A program made the position numbers and the translations under genes. From NCBI GenBank assembly GCA_038828875.1, contig JAWBMQ010000006.1:1-64000 (forward strand): a stretch of 64,000 nt of DNA, read 5' to 3'. The notes under the pieces are model-generated. The model did no database searches and had not been told where the DNA came from. It saw only the letters and a program-made list of their open reading frames with translations. The stretch comes from JAWBMQ01 sp038828875. Lineage in GTDB: Archaea; Nanobdellota; Nanobdellia; Woesearchaeales; JAWBMQ01. Numbering within the stretch: position 1 is the stretch's first letter; each line of letters opens with the position of its first letter. Below are positions 29,020 through 35,818 of the stretch, piece after piece.

Positions 29020-29583
29020 TTATGAACATTTACAAAGATAAACATCTCCTTGAGAAGTACCACCAGAACCCCCCCCTATGGATTGTAAATCTGCTGTCTT
29101 TCCTAAATAAATTCCTGTCTGTTGAATCAATTCTTTTTCCTTTTTGAACTCATCTTCATTGAGTCTTTTAAAGTTTTCTGAAAAAAGACAGATTAAGTGA
29201 TGAGGATAACTTGAATCATAAGTTTGTGTAAAGAAATTTTTATTTTCACCTATAATACATAAATCATAACCTTCTTTCTGTATGAGATTCATTAACTTAT
29301 TATTAGGGATTTGATACTTTATTTCTTCCATAGCTGAACTAAAAGAATCTTTCATACTTGTAATCTTAGATGCTTTTGTTTGTATTTCTCTAAATTCTTC
29401 TGGTAACATATTGATGTATGTTTGAATTTTCTTTCTTCCTTCAATGTACTGATTGTATTCTTTTGATTGTTTTCCAGAATTTGATGAAAAAATTATCAAC
29501 AAAATTATCAAAGCAATTACAGCTATAGCAACACCAATTATAATATTAATCGTCAATTCCGCTCCTCTTTTGCTAATTTTCAC
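29020..29583 (-). CDS. Pilin-like secreted protein (KRGAEL class)
   Basis: About 187 residues. The chosen start is GTG 29583, placed 5 nt after a GGTGA motif, giving MKISKRGAELTINIIIGVA. A short basic leader ends in KRG before A-E-L and a hydrophobic helix of about 22 residues, as in archaeal prepilin-like (class III signal) proteins, although the +5 Glu of classical type IV pilins is absent. The C-terminal domain ends in DVYLCKCS. It is part of a same-strand cluster with two closely related pilin-like genes upstream. Confidence 0.7.
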   Translation of the reverse strand: MKISKRGAELTINIIIGVAIAVIALIILLIIFSSNSGKQSKEYNQYIEGRKKIQTYINMLPEEFREIQTKASKITSMKDSFSSAMEEIKYQIPNNKLMNLIQKEGYDLCIIGENKNFFTQTYDSSYPHHLICLFSENFKRLNEDEFKKEKELIQQTGIYLGKTADLQSIGGGSGGTSQGDVYLCKCS

Positions 29584-29682
29584 AAATTTCACCTTTTCCT
29601 ATTTTATCCTTCTTTATTTAAAAATTTTTCTTAGAAAACTTTTCTATTAAAAATTTTAAAAAAATAAATAAAAATCAGAATA

Positions 29683-30294
29683 TTAAGAAAATTTTAATTG
29701 TTCCACTAACTCCTTACTACAAATGTATAGGTTTGCCGTCTCCTGACCACTACCACTATACTTTATTTTAATGTTAGTATTTGTATCTAATTTAAAACAT
29801 TTTGCTAGGACATTTAAATTGTGTAAAGTTTTCGGATCACTATCTGTTGGTGATACTACTGCTACTTTATAGGAATAACAACCAATTCCTTGTGCTTTTG
29901 GTGGTGAATTACTATCATGTGCTTCAGCACAAAAATAAAATCCATCATATAATAGTACATCTATCAATTTATTCTTAGGATAATCTGCGTTAGGAAACAA
30001 TGACTCTTTAAAAAATTTATTAAGATTATTCTCTGCATCATTTTTTAAATCTATTGTATAAGCACTACCATACTTCGTCAATATAGCATTCCTAATTTTT
30101 TTATAATCATCAGGATATGAAGCAATTAATGAATTTAATTTTTTCATACCTTCAGTAGTATCACTTATTTTTTGATTACTCTTACCTAGTTGACCTGAAA
30201 ACACTGCTACTAAAATTAACAAAACCAAAATCCCTAAAGCAGCAAGAATGATAACATTCAAACTTAATTCAGCTCCTCTTTTATTAAATCTCAT
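29683..30294 (-). CDS. Pilin-like secreted protein, N-terminus duplicated in next gene
   Basis: About 203 residues starting MRFNKRGAELSLNVIILAAL. The ATG at 30294 is 5 nt after GGTGA, so the extra GTG-led codons upstream are not used. A prepilin-like leader and TM helix (about 10-32) precede a C-terminal domain with Cys residues, ending in NLYICSKELVEQLKFS. The first 45 or so residues are almost identical, also at DNA level, to the gene at 30328-30675, whereas the rest differs. Archaeal pilus or surface-filament subunit is the likely role. Confidence 0.72.
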   Translation of the reverse strand: MRFNKRGAELSLNVIILAALGILVLLILVAVFSGQLGKSNQKISDTTEGMKKLNSLIASYPDDYKKIRNAILTKYGSAYTIDLKNDAENNLNKFFKESLFPNADYPKNKLIDVLLYDGFYFCAEAHDSNSPPKAQGIGCYSYKVAVVSPTDSDPKTLHNLNVLAKCFKLDTNTNIKIKYSGSGQETANLYICSKELVEQLKFS

Positions 30295-30685
30295 CTTTTT
30301 CACCTTTGAAAATTTTTAATAAAAATTTTATCTCAAACAAACATAAACATCGGAGGACTTTATTTCTATACACTTTCCAGGGATGTTATTCTTTTCTGCA
30401 ACAAGATGACCATCTACGTTTTTTTCATTTAAATAATCATTACATTTATCTGTATTAGAAGAACACTTATCTTTCAATTCAACCATACTTATTCCTGCAC
30501 CTTGGAGAATAGCATTAATTTGCTTTACACCTTCAGTAGCCTCACTTATTTTTTGATTACTCTTACCTAGTTGACCTGAAAACACTGCTACTAAAATTAA
30601 CAAAACCAAAATTCCTAAAGCAGCAAGAATGATAACATTCAAACTTAATTCAGCTCCTCTTTTATTAAATCTCATCTTTTTCACC
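30150..30685 (-). repeat. About 145-bp direct repeat covering pilin-like gene 5' ends
   Basis: The segment from the ribosome-binding site through codon 45 or so is present twice, at about 30160-30306 and about 30541-30687, with very few differences (for example CCAAAATCCC versus CCAAAATTCC). The similarity stops abruptly inside the coding region. This indicates recent duplication or gene conversion of the export/assembly module only. Confidence 0.85.
30328..30675 (-). CDS. Short pilin-like secreted protein, first gene of cluster
   Basis: About 115 residues starting MRFNKRGAELSLNVIILAAL at ATG 30675, 5 nt after GGTGA. The leader and TM helix are the same as in the next gene, followed by a short domain with Cys pairs (DKCSSNTDKC) and the terminal GKCIEI...DVYVCLR. 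It is a natural minimal version of the family and supports the common C-terminal Cys hairpin. Confidence 0.72.
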   Translation of the reverse strand: MRFNKRGAELSLNVIILAALGILVLLILVAVFSGQLGKSNQKISEATEGVKQINAILQGAGISMVELKDKCSSNTDKCNDYLNEKNVDGHLVAEKNNIPGKCIEIKSSDVYVCLR

Positions 30686-30766
30686 TTTGAAAAACTTTTA
30701 ATACTTTACTTTATACTTAAACATATTTAAATCTTTTTCACTACTAAAAAAAGAAAAAGAAAAAGA

Positions 30767-31525
30767 TTAAAACCCCGAGGGCTCCTCTTCTTCAGAAAAA
30801 TCAAAAATCACTGTTTCTGGAGCTATATCGTTCAATAACAAATCGAAAACATCTGCTTCTTTTTCAACCCCTCTTCTCTTAGTTTTAGCAAATAAATTTT
30901 CACTGCTTGTCCATTCGTCATAATTCTTAGCTATAAAATTCAATAAATTACTTTTTTCTAATTTCTTTAATTCATCTTCTAACTCAGAGATTTGGTTCTT
31001 TAAATTTTCCAATGTTTTCCTGTTATCTTGCTCTACTAATATTGAACCACATTCAGGACAGCTAAAATTCATTTCAATAGCATCTTCGTAGCTTAACCTC
31101 ATACAAAAATTAGGACACATAAAAAAGTGCAGTTTCTCTTCAACTGCCAATTTATTCTTAAAATAATCAATTTTTTTCATTAAATACTTTTTATAGTAAA
31201 ACGGAAATTGATCTTCTCTTAGTGTCCAATAATAAACATACCATCCTTTCTGTCTATCTTTCTTTCTTCTCCAGAACAAAAGTCCTTGTTCAAATAAAGT
31301 GTAAAGGATTTTTCTCAACTTAGTCATTTCCAACTTTAATTTTTCAGCTAATTCAAACTCAGAATAATTTGACTTCTTTTTTAACTCTAAGACAACTCTT
31401 TCATAATCAGGATCATGCGAAATTATCTTAACTACTTTTTTCTCGATTTCTAACAAATATTCTTTTTCCTTATCTTTTGAAGTTTTCATTCTTTCATGTT
31501 CCAAAGCTTTTTGTTTGGCTAACAT
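30767..31525 (-). CDS. tfe: Transcription factor E (TFE alpha) with C-terminal extension
   Basis: The 252-residue protein helps promoter opening by RNA polymerase. A winged helix covers about 25-110 (ELAEKLKLEMTKLRKILYTL, then the basic wing RRKKDRQKGWYVYYWTL). A zinc ribbon follows with Cys pairs CPNFC and CPECG (about 137-162). A coiled coil (about 165-195) leads to a roughly 60-residue extension with an acidic end, longer than in many archaeal TFEs. A TATA box about 25 nt before the ATG and no Shine-Dalgarno point to a leaderless mRNA. A perfect inverted repeat lies just upstream of the TATA. Confidence 0.93.
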   Translation of the reverse strand: MLAKQKALEHERMKTSKDKEKEYLLEIEKKVVKIISHDPDYERVVLELKKKSNYSEFELAEKLKLEMTKLRKILYTLFEQGLLFWRRKKDRQKGWYVYYWTLREDQFPFYYKKYLMKKIDYFKNKLAVEEKLHFFMCPNFCMRLSYEDAIEMNFSCPECGSILVEQDNRKTLENLKNQISELEDELKKLEKSNLLNFIAKNYDEWTSSENLFAKTKRRGVEKEADVFDLLLNDIAPETVIFDFSEEEEPSGF

Positions 31526-31543
31526 ATTAATATATACCCTTTC

Positions 31544-31556
31544 TAAATATATAAAT
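31544..31556 (-). promoter_or_regulatory. TATA box of the tfe gene
   Basis: On the minus strand TTTATATATTTAG is centred about 25 nt before the ATG at 31525. Transcription would start at or next to the ATG, giving a leaderless mRNA. Confidence 0.6.
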
Positions 31557-31579
31557 ATTTTGTAACTACATGGTAGAGA

Positions 31580-31605
31580 ATTAGTATACCTTAACCTATA
31601 CTAAT
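31580..31605. promoter_or_regulatory. Perfect 9-bp inverted repeat upstream of tfe (operator or hairpin)
   Basis: ATTAGTATA and TATACTAAT flank the 8-nt spacer CCTTAACC. The repeat sits about 25 bp upstream of the tfe TATA box and about 70 bp after the S10 stop. It may be an operator for tfe or an RNA hairpin at the end of the EF-1A/S10 transcript. Symmetry is seen directly; function is inferred. Confidence 0.55.
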
Positions 31606-31675
31606 AGAAACATTTAGGTTTAAAAGAAAAGATATTTTTAAAATTTATGAATTTTAAATATATTTATTCAAGTAG

Positions 31676-31984
31676 TTAATTCACAATTTCAATTTCTACA
31701 TTCACTCCATGACTAATTGGTACTCTCATTATCATTCTTAATGCATTATCATTAAGCTCCATGTCTACTATTCTTTTATGAATTCTCATTTCAAATCTCT
31801 GAATAGTTTCATAACCTCTACCAAATGCATTTCTCATAGTTGCAATTCTTAAAACTTTTGTTGGTAAAGGAATTGGTCCTTTTAACTTTACTCCAGCTTT
31901 TTCAGAAATATCCTTAATTTGAGCAATCAAATCGTTGATTTTATCAATTTCAGTTGAAGTAATTTTGATTCTTGCATATGCCAT
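31676..31984 (-). CDS. rps10: Ribosomal protein S10 (uS10)
   Basis: The 102-residue protein of the small-subunit head shows the S10 core: KLKGPIPLPTKVLRI, then GRGYETIQRFEMRIHKRIVD. Length and sequence are typical for archaea. It lies 37 bp after EF-1A in the standard archaeal order EF-1A-S10, with a GGTGA-type site before ATG. Confidence 0.97.
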   Translation of the reverse strand: MAYARIKITSTEIDKINDLIAQIKDISEKAGVKLKGPIPLPTKVLRIATMRNAFGRGYETIQRFEMRIHKRIVDMELNDNALRMIMRVPISHGVNVEIEIVN

Positions 31985-32021
31985 TTTAAATCACCATAAA
32001 AAAGGAAAAAAGGAAAAAATT

Positions 32022-33305
32022 TTACTTTTTGGTTATTTCCAAAACAACTCCTACACCTACAGTCATACCTGAATCTCTCATAGCAAAGCTAGAAAGTTTT
32101 GGATTAACCTTTTTCTCTTCAATAGCTAATGGTTTTATTGGTTCTACTCTAACAATTGCAATATCTCCTGGCTTAATGAATTCTGGATTTTCTTTTAAAA
32201 CCTGACCTGTTCTTGGATCAATAAGCTTTTCGATTGCTACAATTCTTCCAGGCACTTGTGCAGTGTGTGCATGGAATACTGGTGTATATCCTGGAGCAAT
32301 AACTGATGGATGTTTAATTATAACTACTTGTGCTCTGAATTCTTTTGCAACTGTTGGAGGATTATCTACTGGACCAATAACATCTCCTCTTGCAACATCC
32401 TTTTTACTCCAACCTCTAACGTTAATACCAATATTATCTCCTGGCTCTGCTTGTGGTAATTGTTCATGATGCATTTCTATACTTTTAACTTCTCCTTGAA
32501 TACCATTTCCTTCTCTTGCTGGCATTGCAATAACTTTTTGACCTACTTTAATAATTCCTGTTTCAACTTTTCCTACTGGAACAGTACCAATACCTTGAAT
32601 TTGATAAACGTTTTCAATTGGCATTCTTAATGGTAAGTTTGTCAACTTTTCAGGTGGTTTAATGTATTCATCTAAAGTTTCTAATAATGTTTTTCCTGTA
32701 TACCAAGGCATTTTGTCGCTTTTCTTAACTACATTTTCACCATAATACGCTGCAATTGGAACAAATTGAACTTGATCAACTTTATAACCAGCCATAGCAA
32801 GCAATTTTTTAACTTCTTCTCTAACTGCTTCAAATCTTTTTTGATCAAAGTTAACTTTATCCATCTTATTAACTGCTACAATCATCTGATTTACTCCTAA
32901 GGTTTTTGCTAAGAATGCATGTTCTCTTGTTTGTTCATTAACTCCATCGTCTGCTGCAACAATCAAAACTGCTGCATCTGCTTGACTTGCACCTGTAATC
33001 ATATTTTTAACGAAATCTTTGTGACCTGGTGCATCGATGATTGTGTATTCATATTTTGAAGTTTCGAATTTCTTGTGAGATACATCGATTGTGATACCTC
33101 TTTCTCTTTCTTCTTTCAACTGATCCATTAAATAAGCAAATTCGAATCCTACTTTTCCTCTTTTTTCTGCTTCTTCTCTAAGCTTCTTCATTGTTTGTTC
33201 ATCAACAGCTCCTGCATCGAACATTAACCTACCGACTGTTGTAGACTTTCCATGGTCTACATGTCCAATAAATACCAAATTTATATGCGGTTTTTCTTTT
33301 GCCAT
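32022..33305 (-). CDS. tef1a: Translation elongation factor EF-1A (aEF1A)
   Basis: About 427 residues; it brings aminoacyl-tRNA to the ribosome with GTP. G motifs are intact: GHVDHGKST, RERGITID, DAPGHKDF and NKMD. Domains 2 and 3 follow with the usual QIQGIGTVPVGKVETG. The start MAKEKPHINLVFIG at 33305 is chosen because GAGGTGA lies 6 nt upstream; twelve further in-frame codons beginning at 33341 have no such site. It is co-transcribed with S10. Confidence 0.97.
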   Translation of the reverse strand: MAKEKPHINLVFIGHVDHGKSTTVGRLMFDAGAVDEQTMKKLREEAEKRGKVGFEFAYLMDQLKEERERGITIDVSHKKFETSKYEYTIIDAPGHKDFVKNMITGASQADAAVLIVAADDGVNEQTREHAFLAKTLGVNQMIVAVNKMDKVNFDQKRFEAVREEVKKLLAMAGYKVDQVQFVPIAAYYGENVVKKSDKMPWYTGKTLLETLDEYIKPPEKLTNLPLRMPIENVYQIQGIGTVPVGKVETGIIKVGQKVIAMPAREGNGIQGEVKSIEMHHEQLPQAEPGDNIGINVRGWSKKDVARGDVIGPVDNPPTVAKEFRAQVVIIKHPSVIAPGYTPVFHAHTAQVPGRIVAIEKLIDPRTGQVLKENPEFIKPGDIAIVRVEPIKPLAIEEKKVNPKLSSFAMRDSGMTVGVGVVLEITKK

Positions 33306-33383
33306 TATATTCACCTCTAAAAAGCATAAAATTACTTTCAATGAAAATATAAGTGATTTAAAAATATTTTGTTATTAAATAAA

Positions 33384-34316
33384 TCATTCAAAAAATAAGT
33401 TTCCTTCTAAAAATTCAACTATCTTCTCACGTTTTATATTTTTCAAACTATGAATTGTTGCCATCTTAATATCTAATTCGTTAGCATATTTCAAAAGATA
33501 TGCTTCTGGCAAAGAAGGATTGTAATGATGAGTTAAAATTAAATGGTTTATTTTTGTTTGCAATTCTTGACCAAGATTCATTTGTTCATAATATGGTTGA
33601 ATAATTTTCAAAGCAATACTTTCATGAGGTTCTAAGTAATATGATCTTGTAGGTTTTATTAATGTTTCAATTTTAAATTGCTTTGTTCTTCCAATATCGT
33701 GCAATATTGCTCCTGTAATCAATAAATTCTTATCGAACATTTCATGCACTTTAGAAACACTTAAACAAATTTTTGTAACATTCAAAGTATGTTTCAGCAA
33801 GCCTCCTACATAATAATAATGCTTTATATATTCTGCAGGACTTCTTTTAAATTCTACTACTAAATTAGGATTCTTAAAAATGTTAAGAAGGAAATTTTTC
33901 AAAACCTCATTATCCATTAATTGAATAATATTTTTCAATTCTTCAAAATCCTTTTCAACTGATTCACTTATTTCCACAAAATCTTTTTTATAGTATTCTT
34001 CTTCATCCAATACCCTTATCTGAGATTGTTCATTTGCTGAAAGCTCTAATATATTGTTCCATTGAGTTACTTTTGCTTCAACGTATATAACATCATCCAC
34101 TTCAATAGAATCTAAAATCTTTTTAACAGCATCATAATCATTTACTCCCCAATACTTTAAATAAATTTCTCCTGTTTTATCTCCAAGAAGCAATTCAAAT
34201 CTATATCCTGAAGAGTATTTTATAATATCTGATTTAGCTTTCACAACAAAGATATCATTAACAATTGTTCCTTTTTCAAGATTTGCTATAAATTGTTTTT
34301 TCTCTATTTTCATCAA
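33384..34316 (-). CDS. OB-fold plus HD-domain protein (YhaM-like 3'-5' exoribonuclease)
   Basis: The 310-residue protein combines an N-terminal OB fold (about 10-105) and an HD metal-dependent phosphohydrolase domain (about 160-300) with GGLLKHTLNV, ILHDIGR (HD pair) and LILTHH. This is the layout of bacterial YhaM/CBF1 exoribonucleases and related archaeal proteins that act on single-stranded nucleic acids. Enzyme activity is inferred from the family. It stands alone between the acidic protein and EF-1A. Confidence 0.82.
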   Translation of the reverse strand: MMKIEKKQFIANLEKGTIVNDIFVVKAKSDIIKYSSGYRFELLLGDKTGEIYLKYWGVNDYDAVKKILDSIEVDDVIYVEAKVTQWNNILELSANEQSQIRVLDEEEYYKKDFVEISESVEKDFEELKNIIQLMDNEVLKNFLLNIFKNPNLVVEFKRSPAEYIKHYYYVGGLLKHTLNVTKICLSVSKVHEMFDKNLLITGAILHDIGRTKQFKIETLIKPTRSYYLEPHESIALKIIQPYYEQMNLGQELQTKINHLILTHHYNPSLPEAYLLKYANELDIKMATIHSLKNIKREKIVEFLEGNLFFE

Positions 34317-34388
34317 AAGAAAAGAAAATTAAAAAAATATATATAATTTTTTATTAGTTTTTTGAAAATTTAACAATTTTAAAAGTTA

Positions 34389-34655
34389 TTATTCGTCATC
34401 AAAATCTTCTTCTTCATCTTCTTCATAATCTTCATCATCTAATTCATCTTCCTCAAATTCTTCCTCTTCTTCAACTTCTTCTTCGGATTCTTCATAAAGC
34501 CCATCTAGTTTATCAATTAACTCTTCTTCTTTTATTATTCCCTTTTCTATAAGTAGATCAATTAATGCATCTACTTTATCATTTGCCATTACTGCGATAT
34601 CTTCTATTGTTAACTCTTCTTCTTCATATTCGTCGTGTGTATGATTGTGTGCCAT
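34389..34655 (-). CDS. Small protein with long acidic tail, unknown function
   Basis: The 88-residue protein starts with a His-rich end (MAHNHTHDEY), has a short helical segment (about 25-52), and finishes with about 35 residues that are nearly all Glu and Asp. GAGGTGA before the ATG supports translation. No family is recognised. Acidic tails of this kind occur in chaperone-like or polyanion-mimic proteins, but that is only analogy. Confidence 0.7.
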   Translation of the reverse strand: MAHNHTHDEYEEEELTIEDIAVMANDKVDALIDLLIEKGIIKEEELIDKLDGLYEESEEEVEEEEEFEEDELDDEDYEEDEEEDFDDE

Positions 34656-34735
34656 TCAAATCACCTCAAAAAAAGTAATTCAAAAAAAATTTATAAATTT
34701 ATTGAAAATCTTTAATGAATATCAAAGTATATAGA

Positions 34736-34744
34736 TTTATAATT
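34736..34744 (+). promoter_or_regulatory. TATA box deciding the start of the SPOUT methyltransferase
   Basis: TTTATAATT is centred 26 nt before the ATG at 34766. Together with the absence of a ribosome-binding site, this supports a leaderless start there. The ATG at 34715 lies upstream of the expected transcription start and is not favoured. Confidence 0.45.
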
Positions 34745-34765
34745 ATTTTCAAATTTTTTACCACT

Positions 34766-35500
34766 ATGTTAAGCGTAATTTTAATAGAACCTGAAATTGC
34801 TGAAAACATAGGCTTCATTGCACGAGTTATGAAAAACTTTGAAGTAAAACAAATGATTATTGTAAATCCTAAAAATTTAACTGAAAAATCTTATTACACT
34901 TCTGCACATGCAAGAGATGTTCTAGAAAATGCGAGAATAATCAATGAAAATGGCTATGATGGATTAAAACGACTTAAAAATGAATTTAACCTTTTGATTG
35001 GAACTACTGGAAAATATAGCAGAGAGTGCAATTTAGTAAGAGATGTCATTGACAGCGAAGAATTTTTCAAACATCATTTTCAAGATAATATTAATGCGGC
35101 ATTAGTATTAGGAAGAGAAAGCATTGGATTAACAAACGAAGAATTACTTTTATGTGATGTTATTATAACTATTGAAACTAGCAAAGAGTATAGTGTTATG
35201 AACGTAAGTCATGCATTAGCTGTTTTACTGTTTCAATATTATAAAACTAAGAAAAATAAAAAAAGCAATGCACCAAGATTTAAGGCATTTCCAAGAGAAG
35301 AGGAAGAAGTATTATTGAAAAAAATTAATTCTATTATTGAAAAACTACCAACAAATACCCCTGAAAGATTAGAAACTATGAAAGTAGCTTGGCCTAGAAT
35401 TTTAGGAAAAGCAAGATTAACAAAAACAGAAGGAAGAGTTTTGCTTGGATTTTTTGATAAAATTCAAAGAGTAATGAACATTAAGGACGATAAACAATAG
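34766..35500 (+). CDS. SPOUT-family RNA 2'-O-methyltransferase (TrmJ-like)
   Basis: About 244 residues. The SpoU/TrmJ fold is clear: SVILIEPEIAENIGFIARVM, then LVLGRESIGLTNEELLLCDV and the knot-forming end YSVMNVSHALAVLLF. TrmJ enzymes methylate the ribose at tRNA position 32; related members act on rRNA. The C-terminal about 75 residues form an extra helical region with a PRFKAFPREEEE motif. The start at MLSVILIEPE is chosen over the upstream ATG (34715), which would add a hydrophobic, non-conserved stretch. Confidence 0.9.
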   Translation: MLSVILIEPEIAENIGFIARVMKNFEVKQMIIVNPKNLTEKSYYTSAHARDVLENARIINENGYDGLKRLKNEFNLLIGTTGKYSRECNLVRDVIDSEEFFKHHFQDNINAALVLGRESIGLTNEELLLCDVIITIETSKEYSVMNVSHALAVLLFQYYKTKKNKKSNAPRFKAFPREEEEVLLKKINSIIEKLPTNTPERLETMKVAWPRILGKARLTKTEGRVLLGFFDKIQRVMNIKDDKQ

Positions 35501-35514
35501 AAAAAATAGAAAAA

Positions 35515-35817
35515 TCATTCTTCATTATCATCAACTTTATTCAACGGGCAATTAAATAAATTACAAACTTCCTTGATTTTAGAACAAAAAAATTCTGCTT
35601 CACCTTCTATGTTTATATTTTCCAAATATTTGCAATTCTTTCTAATGTTTTCTTTCCATTGCATTAAAATTGGATACTTTAATTTCTCATGACTTTTATT
35701 TTCAATGTTATCCAATCTTGATTTTATCTCTTCAATTTCCTCCAAAATCTTTTCTAAGTAAGAAATAATATATTCGTAATTTTGAGATTCTTGTTTAAAA
35801 TCATCAGTATTGTTCAT
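35515..35817 (-). CDS. Small coiled-coil protein downstream of MCM, unknown function
   Basis: The 100-residue protein has a predicted coiled coil (about 18-45) followed by a segment with four Cys (NCKY, FFC, VCNLFNC). It begins one base after the MCM stop, so it is probably co-expressed with the helicase. It is too short for a GINS subunit and lacks its motifs. A metal-binding or MCM-associated role is possible but not shown. Confidence 0.6.
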   Translation of the reverse strand: MNNTDDFKQESQNYEYIISYLEKILEEIEEIKSRLDNIENKSHEKLKYPILMQWKENIRKNCKYLENINIEGEAEFFCSKIKEVCNLFNCPLNKVDDNEE

Positions 35818-35818
35818 A

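Noticed and set aside
32263..32469. Antisense open frame inside EF-1A
   Set aside because: Located wholly opposite a highly conserved gene, with no start signal; frames opposite conserved genes in AT-rich DNA are often open.
33306..33341. Longer N-terminus for EF-1A
   Set aside because: The extra twelve codons precede the GAGGTGA site and do not belong to the conserved EF-1A start.
35515..35817. GINS subunit next to MCM
   Set aside because: Only 100 residues, coiled-coil and Cys-rich, with none of the GINS A- or B-domain pattern.
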